Source: Noviherbaspirillum autotrophicum (GTDB taxonomy: Bacteria; Pseudomonadota; Gammaproteobacteria; Burkholderiales; Burkholderiaceae_D). Taken from it: a stretch of 64,000 bases of DNA. This document shows, in pieces, positions 27,577 to 35,635 of the stretch. The translations under genes and the position numbers were made by a program. Each line of letters starts with the position of its first letter. Position 1 is the stretch's first letter. The stretch is taken from the NCBI RefSeq assembly GCF_000818395.1, contig NZ_JWJG01000028.1, positions 3,362,962 to 3,426,961 on the forward strand, written 5' to 3'. The notes under the pieces are model-generated. The model was given only the letters and a program-made list of their open reading frames with translations. It was not told the DNA's origin and ran no database searches.

Positions 27577-28749
27577 ATGATCAACTTTATCGTGGTGGGG
27601 AAATGCAAGCGCGTCGTATCCGCAGTGCTGCTGGCGCTGCGCAGTTTTACCGATGCCAAATGCGTCGTAATCGGATCGGAAGCGACTGCGGTATTGCGCT
27701 GGTCGTCGCTATGCAAACGGCAATTCACCATGGATATGCAGGGAAGCGACGACGGACGTTTTGTGCAAACCGTCCATGCCATCGTCAAGCGCACGCCGCA
27801 CGTGGTGCTAATCCCTGCCGATTGCGATGCCATCCGGCTCGTCAACCGGGTGCGCAGCCAATTGCCGCTGCGTGTGACGCCGATCCCGGACCTGGCCACG
27901 CTCGACATGTTCGACAATAAATGGCTGTTTTACCAATTCTGCACCCGGCATGGCTTGCCGGTGCCTGACACGCGTTTCGTCAGCGCGAAGTCGGCCCTTG
28001 ATTACGATGCCATCGCGGCGGAATTCGGCGTGCCGTTCGTGGTCAAGCCGCTCAACCAGGCTGGTTCGACCGGCGTCCAGATCATTCGCAGCAAGGCCCA
28101 TTTCGAGACTGCCATCTTGCATGATGACGGCTACGACTACGGTCCGCTGATCGTGCAACGCTACATCGACGGCAAGGATATCGACGTCAGCTTTTTGGCC
28201 ATCGGCGGGCGGCTGTGCGCCTATGCGGTCCAGCAAAGCGCGCCCTCGGAAATCGTCTTCGTATCGCATGCCGAACTGGAGGCCCTGACTGCAAAGCTGT
28301 GCCATGCCGGCGCCTACCACGGCGTCATGCACGTCGATGCGCGCATCGATGCCGCCAGCGGCAAGGTCTATCTGATCGAATCCAATCCGCGCTTCTGGGC
28401 CACCTTGACCGCGTCGGTCTGGTGCGGCCTGAACTTTGTAGCGGAAAGCATTGTGCAGGCGCCGCGCACCAATGGCGTGCTGTGCCTGACGTCGGGCGCC
28501 GCCAATACTCGCCATCCGCTGCTTCGTCCGGCCGCATGGCGACAGCTCGTCGGCGATGTCGGCTGGCGCGGCAGGTTGTTGCGCGCCGTTGCCTTCGACT
28601 TGCCGACCTTGCGGGATTTTGTGCGGGAACTGCCCGTGGCGGGCATGCGCTTCCTGTCTAGGCGGACAAGCATGCTTCTCAAGGGGCCGGACTCCATGAC
28701 GGCAATAGCGGAGTTGCACGGCAACCCAATCGACGGCGCGGCGCGCTGA
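27577..28749 (+). CDS. ATP-grasp enzyme of unknown substrate
   Basis: The 390-residue protein has an N-terminal pre-ATP-grasp domain and a central ATP-grasp fold. Visible elements are FDNKWLFYQFCTRHGLPVP, the ATP-binding lysine region VPFVVKPLNQAGSTGV, the hinge IVQRYIDG and the metal site HVDARID...YLIESNPRFWATL. This resembles carbamoyl-phosphate-synthase-like ligases that make amide or peptide bonds with phosphate intermediates. The substrate is not predictable. GATAGAG precedes the ATG at 27577. It has no operon partner, which is unusual for biosynthetic ATP-grasp proteins. Confidence 0.82.
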   Translation: MINFIVVGKCKRVVSAVLLALRSFTDAKCVVIGSEATAVLRWSSLCKRQFTMDMQGSDDGRFVQTVHAIVKRTPHVVLIPADCDAIRLVNRVRSQLPLRVTPIPDLATLDMFDNKWLFYQFCTRHGLPVPDTRFVSAKSALDYDAIAAEFGVPFVVKPLNQAGSTGVQIIRSKAHFETAILHDDGYDYGPLIVQRYIDGKDIDVSFLAIGGRLCAYAVQQSAPSEIVFVSHAELEALTAKLCHAGAYHGVMHVDARIDAASGKVYLIESNPRFWATLTASVWCGLNFVAESIVQAPRTNGVLCLTSGAANTRHPLLRPAAWRQLVGDVGWRGRLLRAVAFDLPTLRDFVRELPVAGMRFLSRRTSMLLKGPDSMTAIAELHGNPIDGAAR

Positions 28750-29059
28750 TCAGCGGATTCGCTGCGCCGCAACACGGCCATTCCAGTATTTTCATTTCAT
28801 TATCCGCTACGGCTGCCTTGGCAGTCGTAGCCGGCATCCCGATCGATCGCCAGATCGTCATTTTTCTATTTGTGGGAATGTCTGTCGTTTTTCTTACGAT
28901 TAGAGTGGTTTACCCACAAATGAAACAAAGAGATTGTCACAAATTGCAACACTGCAATACTATGTGTTAATTGGTACACTTGGTTGCAAAAGCGTTGCTG
29001 ATTTTTTCAGAGTTTTATGCTCGCGTGCTAACAGTACCGTTTGGGTGGGAGACGAATTA
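28750..29059 (+). other. Upstream region of the chemoreceptor gene
   Basis: The 310-bp gap contains a perfect 9-bp inverted repeat, ATTTGTGGG (28868-28876) and CCCACAAAT (28913-28921), with 36 bp between the arms. Just downstream is a promoter-like pair, TTGTCA (28934-28939) and TACTAT (28958-28963), spaced 18 bp. No sigma28 flagellar promoter was recognised. Confidence 0.45.
28934..28963 (+). promoter_or_regulatory. Possible sigma70 promoter of the chemoreceptor gene
   Basis: TTGTCA (5 of 6) and TACTAT (4 of 6) with an 18-bp spacer lie about 95 bp before the chemoreceptor start. The preceding 9-bp inverted repeat could be an operator. Confidence 0.4.
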
Positions 29060-30754
29060 ATGAATATTAAAAAGATCCGTATTGGACAACGGCTTGCCCT
29101 CGGTTTTGGCATAGTCATCGCCTTGTTGATCATGCTGGCGGGGCTGGCGTATTTCCGCATCATGAGCCTCAACAGCGAAATGAATTTCATGGTCAAGGAT
29201 CGCTATCCGAAGACCGTGCTGGCCAACGGCATCAAGGCCGATGTCAGTGAAACCACGCGCAACATGCTCAACGTACTGGTCATGACCGATCCGGGCCAGA
29301 TGAAAAAAGAACTCGCCAACATCGAGCAAAAGAACAAGAGCATCGACGAGTCGATCGCCACCTTAAGCAAGATCATCACCACGCCCAAAGGCGTGGAGTA
29401 CGTCAAGGCCATCACCGAGCTGCGGGACAAGTTCGTGCCGGCACAGACCAAATTCGTCGCCCTCGTCAACGACGACAAGAAGGACGAGGCGATGGTGAAA
29501 CTGATGTTTTCGATCCGGCCCCTCCAAGCCAAGTACTTCGAGCAGATCGACGGCTTCATCAAGTACCAGAATAGCGAGATGGAATCCTCCGGCGCCGAAT
29601 CATCGGAAGCGGCCAAGCGCACCGAACTCCTGATCATGGCGCTGGCAGTCGTCGCCAGCGCCATCTCGGTACTAGTCGGCTTTCTCGCTACCCGCAGCAT
29701 TACCCGCCCGCTCAATGAAGCAGTCGACGTCGCCAAGCGCGTGGCTGATGGCGACCTGACCAGCGACATTCAGATCAAGACCCAGGACGAGACCGGCGAG
29801 CTGATGCAGGCGCTCAAGGACATGAATGAAAGCCTGGCGCGGATTGTCGGCGAAGTGCGCGGCGGCACCGACAACATTGCGATGGCATCGAGCGAGATTG
29901 CCAGCGGCAATGCCGAACTGTCCGCCCATACGCAGGACCAGGCTAGCTCGCTGCAGGAAACGGCGACCTCGATGTCGTCGCTGACCGACACGGTGCGCCA
30001 GAACGCCGACAACGCGCGCCAGGCCAATCAGCTGGCCGCTTCCGCATCGGAAGTGGCGGTCAAGGGCGGTGACGTGGTGTCGCAGGTGATCGACACGATG
30101 GGTTCGATCAACGCTTCGTCCAAGAAGATTGTCGACATTATCGGTGTCATCGACGGCATCGCGTTCCAGACCAATATCCTCGCGCTCAATGCCGCCGTGG
30201 AAGCTGCACGCGCCGGCGAGCAGGGCCGCGGATTTGCGGTGGTTGCCGCCGAAGTGCGCAATCTGGCGCAGCGCTCGGCGTCCGCCGCCAAGGAGATCAA
30301 GACCCTGATCGGCGACTCGGTGGAAAAGGTCGAGGTCGGCAGCAAGCTGGTCGGACAGGCGGGCATCACGATGGATGAGGTCGTCAACAGCGTCAAGCGC
30401 GTGACTGACATCATGGGCGAGATCACCGCCGCCAGCCAGGAGCAGAGCCTGGGTATCGAGCAGATCAACATGGCCATCAACCAGATGGATGGCGTGACGC
30501 AGCAAAACGCCGCTCTGGTGGAAGAGGCGGCCGCTGCGGCGGAATCCATGCAGGATCAGGCAGCCACGCTGGCGCGCCTGGTCAGCGTGTTCAAGGTCGG
30601 TGGCCAGCATGCGGCCACCCGGCCGTTACCGGAGCAATCCGTGCCATCCGCAACGGCAAAACCGGCTGCGGTTCGAATTGCTGAATCGGCGTCCGGCGCA
30701 CTGCAACAAGTGCGCGCCAAGGCGGCCAGCAGCGACGAATGGGAAGAGTTTTAA
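29060..30754 (+). CDS. Methyl-accepting chemotaxis protein
   Basis: The 564-residue receptor has TM1 (about 12-34), a four-helix-bundle periplasmic domain, TM2 (about 190-212), a HAMP domain ([20 protein letters not shown]) and the signalling hairpin with the invariant [20 protein letters not shown] core. It ends in EWEEF, matching the WxxF-type tether pentapeptide that binds CheR and CheB, as in Tar and Tsr. GGGAGA precedes the ATG at 29060. No che genes are adjacent, so it is a dispersed receptor; ligand unknown. Confidence 0.93.
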   Translation: MNIKKIRIGQRLALGFGIVIALLIMLAGLAYFRIMSLNSEMNFMVKDRYPKTVLANGIKADVSETTRNMLNVLVMTDPGQMKKELANIEQKNKSIDESIATLSKIITTPKGVEYVKAITELRDKFVPAQTKFVALVNDDKKDEAMVKLMFSIRPLQAKYFEQIDGFIKYQNSEMESSGAESSEAAKRTELLIMALAVVASAISVLVGFLATRSITRPLNEAVDVAKRVADGDLTSDIQIKTQDETGELMQALKDMNESLARIVGEVRGGTDNIAMASSEIASGNAELSAHTQDQASSLQETATSMSSLTDTVRQNADNARQANQLAASASEVAVKGGDVVSQVIDTMGSINASSKKIVDIIGVIDGIAFQTNILALNAAVEAARAGEQGRGFAVVAAEVRNLAQRSASAAKEIKTLIGDSVEKVEVGSKLVGQAGITMDEVVNSVKRVTDIMGEITAASQEQSLGIEQINMAINQMDGVTQQNAALVEEAAAAAESMQDQAATLARLVSVFKVGGQHAATRPLPEQSVPSATAKPAAVRIAESASGALQQVRAKAASSDEWEEF

Positions 30755-30851
30755 GGTAGTTCGTTCGGCACAGTTGTGACAAAAAAATTTGCAGGAAGAC
30801 GGGTCAGACGTCGATTCAGCGAATTCACTAAATAGACTAATGGGAGGCAAG

Positions 30852-31442
30852 ATGAAATTCGGTATGCGTATCAAGCAGTTGTTGATTGTGGGTGGCCTTG
30901 TGGCCGGTTTTTGCCAGGGAGCGTCGGCAGCGGAAGTGGCCGGCGTCAAGTTCGAAGACGCCGTCAAGGTCGGCGGCAAGGAACTCAAGCTGAACGGCGC
31001 CGGCACGCGCGCCTGGGCTGGTCTCGTCAAGGTGTATGCCATCGGCATGTATCTGACGGAAAAGAAAAATACTCCTGCCGATGTCCTGGCAATGACGGGG
31101 CCGCGCCGTATGAAACTGGTCCTGCTGCGCAAGGTCAACAATGAAGAATTGGGGCAAGCCTTCATGGACGGCCTGAACAAGAATTCCGACAAGGCTGAAA
31201 AATCGAAATTCGTCGATCAGACGGTCAAAATGGGCGAGGTCTTTGCGTCGATCTCCGACCTGGACAAGGGTTCGGTCATCGTCACCGATTACATCCCGGA
31301 CGTCGGCTTGCAAGTGTATGTGAACGACAAGAAGCTCGGCGAGCCGATGACCGGCCTTGCATTCGCGAACGCGTATTTCAAGATCTGGCTGGGCGACAAG
31401 CCGGCCGACAGTTCGCTGAAGGAAAAGCTTCTCGGCAATTGA
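30852..31442 (+). CDS. Chalcone isomerase-like exported protein
   Basis: The 196-residue protein has a signal peptide (cleavage near GASAAEV) and a chalcone-isomerase-like fold: FEDAVKVGGKELKLNGAGTR, KVYAIGMYL, GPRRMKLVLLRKV and AFANAYFKIWLGD. Bacterial members of this family are periplasmic, and their activity is mostly unproven. GGGAGG lies four bases before the ATG. A clean intrinsic terminator follows 36 bp after the stop. It may be transcribed from its own promoter after the chemoreceptor gene. Confidence 0.85.
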   Translation: MKFGMRIKQLLIVGGLVAGFCQGASAAEVAGVKFEDAVKVGGKELKLNGAGTRAWAGLVKVYAIGMYLTEKKNTPADVLAMTGPRRMKLVLLRKVNNEELGQAFMDGLNKNSDKAEKSKFVDQTVKMGEVFASISDLDKGSVIVTDYIPDVGLQVYVNDKKLGEPMTGLAFANAYFKIWLGDKPADSSLKEKLLGN

Positions 31443-31478
31443 TCGCGGCGGAGCGCCGCGCCAGGCCGAAAGCCGCAC

Positions 31479-31509
31479 AAGCCATCCTGCACAACGGGAT
31501 GGCTTTTTT
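31479..31509 (+). terminator. Rho-independent terminator after the chalcone isomerase-like gene
   Basis: AAGCCATCC pairs with GGATGGCTT around a short loop and runs into TTTTTT. The stem is 9 bp, and the T-run follows immediately on the plus strand. Confidence 0.85.
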
Positions 31510-31524
31510 CTTTTGGGGCGCAGC

Positions 31525-31680
31525 TTAATGAAAGCGTATGTTCCCCATGCCAAACAAGCCAATCAAGCCGATCACGATCAGGTACAGCGCAACGATGTAG
31601 TTGAGCAGCCGCGGCATGATCAGGATCAGGATGCCAGCGATAAGCGATGTCAGTGGAACGATGGACAGATGCAATGACAT
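31525..31680 (-). CDS. DUF3096 small membrane protein (51 aa)
   Basis: This short gene encodes 51 residues beginning MSLHLSIVPL and continuing LIAGILILIMPRLLNYIVAL then YLIVIGLIGL. That is the DUF3096 pattern of two hydrophobic helices linked by MPRLLNY. AAAGGAAC is five bases before the ATG at 31680. The function of DUF3096 is unknown. It converges on the chalcone isomerase-like gene terminator. Its start is only ~30 bp from the divergent promoter of the candidate RNA on the other strand. Confidence 0.85.
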   Translation of the reverse strand: MSLHLSIVPLTSLIAGILILIMPRLLNYIVALYLIVIGLIGLFGMGNIRFH

Positions 31681-31708
31681 GTTGTTCCTTTCTGCAGCCG
31701 GATGGGCT

Positions 31709-31736
31709 TGCGATTCCAGTATAGGCGACTAAAATA
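31709..31736 (+). promoter_or_regulatory. Sigma70 promoter of a candidate non-coding RNA
   Basis: TTGCGA (31709-31714) and TAAAAT (31731-31736, 5 of 6) are separated by 16 bp. Transcription would start near 31743, where no protein gene begins for 260 bp. Confidence 0.45.
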
Positions 31737-31742
31737 AATCCA

Positions 31743-31950
31743 AGTCAGTGTGTAGTTGCATCTGCGGGAGCGGATTCGGTGAAAGCTGATGGCCCCTGAC
31801 AAAGGGCAGAGATCATGTTGAGGAACAACCCGTTGACGCATGATCACGAAGAGCCGCGATGTTGATTGTCGTCGGCTCCCGCGCATACAATCTCGTCGCT
31901 GGGCGCGATGACCGGCCCGATACCTGTACTGGTATCGGGCCTTTGTTTTT
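31743..31950 (+). ncRNA. Candidate structured small RNA (or attenuated leader of the mipA-like gene)
   Basis: A promoter-like pair ends at 31736 and a strong intrinsic terminator closes at 31950, with no open reading frame of note between them. The ~208-nt span can fold. GCGGGAGC (31764-31771) pairs with GCTCCCGC (31875-31882) as a closing 8-bp helix. It encloses GCCC/GGGC at 31792-31807 and GATCATG/CATGATC at 31811-31845. This gives a multi-arm RNA. No known family was recognised by eye. The alternative is a 5' leader with transcription attenuation for the downstream outer-membrane protein gene. Confidence 0.45.
31914..31950 (+). terminator. Strong intrinsic terminator in the intergenic region before the mipA-like gene
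   Basis: GGCCCGATACC (31914-31924) pairs perfectly with GGTATCGGGCC (31931-31941) around TGTACT and is followed by TTTGTTTTT. An 11-bp perfect stem with a T-tract here has no upstream protein gene on this strand. Confidence 0.85.
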
Positions 31951-32003
31951 GGACAATCGCAAAGCGCGCAGTTCTTTGCAACTGAAAAAATGACAAGGCG
32001 TGA

Positions 32004-32837
32004 ATGAAAAAGATGTGTCAAGCTGCAGCACTGCTTCTGCCGGGCGTGCTTGCATTCTCGTGTAACGCGGCACCGCTGCCGTTATGGGAAGTCGGTGCCG
32101 GGCTGGGTGTAATCAGCGTGCCCGATTACCGCGGCTCCGATGTGCGCAGCAATTATGTGCTGCCGGTACCGTACCTGATCTATCGCGGGAAAGTCCTCAA
32201 GGCCGACCGCAACGGCGTACGCGCCGCGCTGTTCTATAACGATGTACTGGAAGTCAATCTAAGCCTGAATGGCACGCTTCCCGCCAATAGCAAGGACAAT
32301 CCGTTGCGGCGCGGCATGGCTGACCTGAAGCCGACGGTCGAAGTCGGGCCGACGCTGGATTTCAATCTGTGGCATTCGGACGACACCAAGAAGAAACTCG
32401 ATTTGCGCCTGCCGGCGCGCGCCGCAATCACGCTGCAATCCTCACCCACGATCATCGGCTGGCTGTTCTCGCCTAACCTGAGCTTGAATGCGCGCGACCC
32501 GGCTGGCATGGTAGGCTGGAAGGGCGGTTTATCGGGCGGGCCGATTTTCGCCACGCGCCGCTACAACGGTTACTTCTATTCCGTCGCACAGGACGAAGCG
32601 ATTACTGGTCGACCCGCTTACGCCGCGCCGGGCGGTTATGCTGGCACACAAGTGACTATATCGTTGTCGAAACGGTTTTCACGCTACTGGGTGGGCACGT
32701 TCCTGCGCTACGACAATCTGTCCGGTGCCGTTTTCAGCGACAGCCCGCTGCTGCAGCGGCACAGTACCCTGTCCGCTGGTATTGCCGTTTCCTGGGTGTT
32801 CGGTGCTTCATCGACCCTGGTGGAAGCACCGGAGTGA
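32004..32837 (+). CDS. MipA/OmpV family outer-membrane protein
   Basis: The 277-residue protein has a signal peptide (cleavage near CNAAPLP) and the MipA/OmpV pattern: WEVGAGLGVISVPDYRGSD, YVLPVPYLIYRG, GMADLKPTVEVGPTL, and a C-terminal beta-barrel ending WVFGAS. MipA scaffolds murein synthase PBP1B and MltA in E. coli, while other OmpV proteins are porin-like adhesins. It stands alone after a strong terminator, so it may be governed by read-through or by its own promoter. Confidence 0.85.
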   Translation: MKKMCQAAALLLPGVLAFSCNAAPLPLWEVGAGLGVISVPDYRGSDVRSNYVLPVPYLIYRGKVLKADRNGVRAALFYNDVLEVNLSLNGTLPANSKDNPLRRGMADLKPTVEVGPTLDFNLWHSDDTKKKLDLRLPARAAITLQSSPTIIGWLFSPNLSLNARDPAGMVGWKGGLSGGPIFATRRYNGYFYSVAQDEAITGRPAYAAPGGYAGTQVTISLSKRFSRYWVGTFLRYDNLSGAVFSDSPLLQRHSTLSAGIAVSWVFGASSTLVEAPE

Positions 32838-32915
32838 ACTATCGCGCCCTTGACTGCGCCGGCTATGCGTGTCGGAAGCAGCGAAATCCCAGTGACAACG
32901 CTGCTTTGCTATCGC

Positions 32916-33782
32916 TTATTTCGCAACGAGGGTGCGCCAGGAGGCGGTGGCGAGCAGGGCAATGAAGAGTGCGATCGCCGCCTTCATCGCCAGCATGGCG
33001 GGACTGATCCAGCCGCCGCACGGTGCGACGCTCAGGGTCCAGCTGGCATTCGGCACTTGCACTGCGCGGTTCACCGGGTCGATCAGCGGAGTGCTAGACG
33101 ACGACACAATCATCTGCCTGCGCCCGGTATCGGGATGAACGCGCCAGAGCGCGTAGTCGTATCCGCGTTCCACCAGTGCCGGCAGGCGCGCAGGGCCAAG
33201 CAAGCCGGGAAAATGGATCAAGACGATAACGAAGCCCCAGAACCGGCGCTGGCCTTTTTCATCGCGCAAATACACCGGCAGGCGGCCTGCTGCGCCTTGT
33301 CCGCCTTGCACCAGGTTGAACGGGCCGGCCAGGGTGAGCTTGCCGGTTTCGCGCGCCAGGAAGGCTTCCTTGTCGCGCTCCGGATCGGTCAGCAAGTTGT
33401 GGCCGAGCGCTTTTTCATTTCCAGCCAAGGGGGAAATGTCGCTGACCACGCCGCCCGGCGCCAGTTCCAGCGCTGCAATGCCGGGATAAAAGGAGCGCAA
33501 TGCGGCGGCGGTGGTGGCGAAATCACGCCTGTTGCCATGATTCAGTTCGATCATGGTCGCCAAGGCATAGGTGGCGGACAAGGCATTTTCGATGTTCATC
33601 TGCAGCGCGAGGGCATATTCGCCCGCCAGGTTCGAGACGCGGCTGCGTTCCTGCTCGATGCGGCTGGTTTCGGTAAACCAGATGAGCACTGCTGCGGCCA
33701 GGGCGCAGACGATGAAGACGATAGCGGTACTTGTCGGCGATCGGCGGTAGGCGATACTGTTGGCAGGCTGCATGAAGCCCAA
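32916..33782 (-). CDS. CHASE-domain membrane protein without output domain
   Basis: The 288-residue protein has TM1 (about 19-40), an extracytoplasmic CHASE domain (about 75-245; YPGIAALELAPGGVVSDISPL, RDEKGQRRFWGFVIVLI) and TM2 (about 263-280). It then ends after only eight residues (WRTLVAK). CHASE domains normally feed a GGDEF, EAL or histidine kinase domain, but here nothing follows. Only 78 bp separate it from the mipA-like gene, and no decayed output domain is visible. It is either a truncated sensor or works through a partner protein. Confidence 0.8.
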   Translation of the reverse strand: MGFMQPANSIAYRRSPTSTAIVFIVCALAAAVLIWFTETSRIEQERSRVSNLAGEYALALQMNIENALSATYALATMIELNHGNRRDFATTAAALRSFYPGIAALELAPGGVVSDISPLAGNEKALGHNLLTDPERDKEAFLARETGKLTLAGPFNLVQGGQGAAGRLPVYLRDEKGQRRFWGFVIVLIHFPGLLGPARLPALVERGYDYALWRVHPDTGRRQMIVSSSSTPLIDPVNRAVQVPNASWTLSVAPCGGWISPAMLAMKAAIALFIALLATASWRTLVAK

Positions 33783-33952
33783 TCGAAAAAGATGCGCCGG
33801 TATAAAAGCCCGCCTTATCGCAGGCAGGGCAGGTTCACCGGTCCTATGTTAACTACCCGTAGTGCGTGGTTGTGCGCGAGTGCGAGTGGAATCTTTCGCG
33901 GCGCGGCGATGTCTACTCCGGGTATTCCATTATCGGACAACCGAGGCAGATC

Positions 33953-34138
33953 ATGGTGAATGTGAAGCATACTCCGGATAACCAGAGCAAGGCAGGCGAA
34001 AAGACCGAGGCTGAGGTCAAGTCGTTCGATGGCCAGGCCGGCCGCAGCAAGAAGAGCAGCCACGATACGATGAGCCACCTGAAGGCGAATTCGCACGAGG
34101 GGGCAGGTGGCGGCAAGAAGCAGCACCGCCACCATTGA
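33953..34138 (+). CDS. Small basic hypothetical protein, 61 aa
   Basis: The frame encodes a polar, Lys/Ser/His-rich peptide ending GGGKKQHRHH. The ATG at 33953 follows GAGGCAGATC, an acceptable ribosome site, and an in-frame upstream start is less likely. The composition suggests a disordered nucleic-acid- or metal-binding protein. Support rests on the ribosome site and codon use only. Confidence 0.4.
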   Translation: MVNVKHTPDNQSKAGEKTEAEVKSFDGQAGRSKKSSHDTMSHLKANSHEGAGGGKKQHRHH

Positions 34139-34172
34139 GATCATTCGCGCGGCGCGCCTGACGAGGAGTAAG

Positions 34173-34937
34173 CTAGCGCGGCCTGATCGCATTCCATGCA
34201 AGGCCGATCCACTCGTGCAATGCGTAGTGGGCGCGGGATATCCCCTCGTCGCTGGGCAGGAAGTCGGTCGCCTGCAGCGGGCTGTGGCTGCGTAGCGAAG
34301 CGGGAGCGGCGACCACATCGAGGCCGGTTTGTGTGAACAGCGTTTGCGCACGCGGCATGTGCATGGCATCCGTCACCAGCAGAATCCGTTGCACGCCTGC
34401 TGCTTGCAGGATGGCTGCCGAGAGCACAGCATTTTGCCGCGTATCGTCGGAGCCGCCCTCGACCCAGCGCACTGGCACGCTGAAATCCTCGCGCAGGCTG
34501 CGTGCCATGATGGCCGCTTCCGATTCGGCTGCGCCATCCGGTGCCCCGCCCGACACCAGCACCGGCAGCCCCGTTTCGCGGTACAGCTGCGCGGCGTAGC
34601 GCAGCCGCACGAGAGGAATGGGCTTCGGGGTGTCACGACCGCCATATTCCGGCGCATTCCTGATGCGGCCACCGCCGAGCACGACGATCGCCTGCGCGCC
34701 GGCGTGTTGTGCCGACATCAAAGAGGAGCTGCGGTGTTCGAGCGGTGCCACCAATAACAGCGCGCCGGCGGGCGTACTGATGACTGCCAGGGTAACCAGC
34801 GCGAAGGCGCTTATAGCGCGGCCTAGGCGCGGCCGACGAGTGTGCAGCAGCAATCCAATCGTGCACAGCAGGATCAGGTTGAGCGGGGGCAGCAACAGGG
34901 CACTTACGGTCTTGGTGACAATCAGGCTGAGATTCAT
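34173..34937 (-). CDS. YdcF/ElyC-like DUF218 membrane protein
   Basis: The 254-residue protein has two N-terminal membrane helices (about 10-30 and 40-62) and a DUF218 domain: AQAIVVLGGGRIRNAPEY, RLRYAAQLYRETGLPVLVSGG, DTRQNAVLSAAIL and LLVTDAMHMPRAQTLF. This is the ElyC/SanA/YdcF family, involved in envelope and peptidoglycan-precursor homeostasis in E. coli. The specific role here is unknown. It is monocistronic. Confidence 0.85.
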   Translation of the reverse strand: MNLSLIVTKTVSALLLPPLNLILLCTIGLLLHTRRPRLGRAISAFALVTLAVISTPAGALLLVAPLEHRSSSLMSAQHAGAQAIVVLGGGRIRNAPEYGGRDTPKPIPLVRLRYAAQLYRETGLPVLVSGGAPDGAAESEAAIMARSLREDFSVPVRWVEGGSDDTRQNAVLSAAILQAAGVQRILLVTDAMHMPRAQTLFTQTGLDVVAAPASLRSHSPLQATDFLPSDEGISRAHYALHEWIGLAWNAIRPR

Positions 34938-35092
34938 CTTCAGTTATCAAATAAACAGGATTTGCGGCAGGGAAGCGACAGGCCACTGCCTGCCTTCTAT
35001 TTTATTGCTTATGGGCAATGACGCTTCAGCTGGTCAAAGGTACAATCGGTTGACCCGGAATCATTCGGGGATTCAGATTTTACGGAGACTAC

Positions 35093-35563
35093 ATGAAACA
35101 CTTGCTCAATCGCCTGATTTTTGCCGCTGCAGCGTTCATCGCCGTGGCCCCCGCCATGGCCGCTTCCGACAAGGGTTCGGCTGAAGAAGCGACCGCGCTG
35201 GTCAAGAAAGTGATCGCTTATTACAAGGCCAATGGCAAGGAAAAGACATTCGCCGCCATCAATGCGCAAAACCCCGATTTCAAGTTCAAGGACCTGTATG
35301 TGTTCGGCAGCACCGCGAAGGAAGGCATGCCGCTGAGCGCGCACGGCGCCAATCCGAAGATGGTCGGCAAGGACATGGGCATGCTGAAAGATGCGGAAGG
35401 CTTTCCTTTCGCGAAGCGGATTATCGAAATCGCGACCTCGAAAGAGGGCAAGGGCTGGGTCGATTACAAGTGGCCCAATCCGGTGACCAAGGCGATCGAG
35501 GCGAAGAGCACTTATGTCGAACGTGTCGACGACGTGTATTTTGCGTGTGGCATCTACAAGTAA
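35093..35563 (+). CDS. Periplasmic single-Cache (sCache_2-like) protein
   Basis: The 156-residue protein has a signal peptide (cleavage near AMAASDK) and one Cache-type domain. The sequence runs EATALVKKVIAYYKANGKEKTFAAINA, FKDLYVFGSTAKEGMPLSAHG, KGWVDYKWPNPVT and KSTYVERVDDVYFACGIY. In chemoreceptors and kinases this domain binds small carboxylates or amines. Here it is free-standing, so it is probably a soluble periplasmic ligand sensor or carrier. GGAG precedes the ATG and an intrinsic terminator follows. Confidence 0.82.
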   Translation: MKHLLNRLIFAAAAFIAVAPAMAASDKGSAEEATALVKKVIAYYKANGKEKTFAAINAQNPDFKFKDLYVFGSTAKEGMPLSAHGANPKMVGKDMGMLKDAEGFPFAKRIIEIATSKEGKGWVDYKWPNPVTKAIEAKSTYVERVDDVYFACGIYK

Positions 35564-35590
35564 GCGTCTAGGGCGTCATTGGCCCTTGAA

Positions 35591-35623
35591 AAAGCCGCAT
35601 GTAACAGACATGCGGCTTTTTTT
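35591..35623 (+). terminator. Rho-independent terminator after the sCache gene
   Basis: AAAGCCGCATGT pairs with ACATGCGGCTTT around AACAG and is followed by a T-tract. On the minus strand the A-run also gives a T-run, so it can serve the convergent ATPase gene as well. Confidence 0.85.
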
Positions 35624-35635
35624 ACGTCCGCGCAC

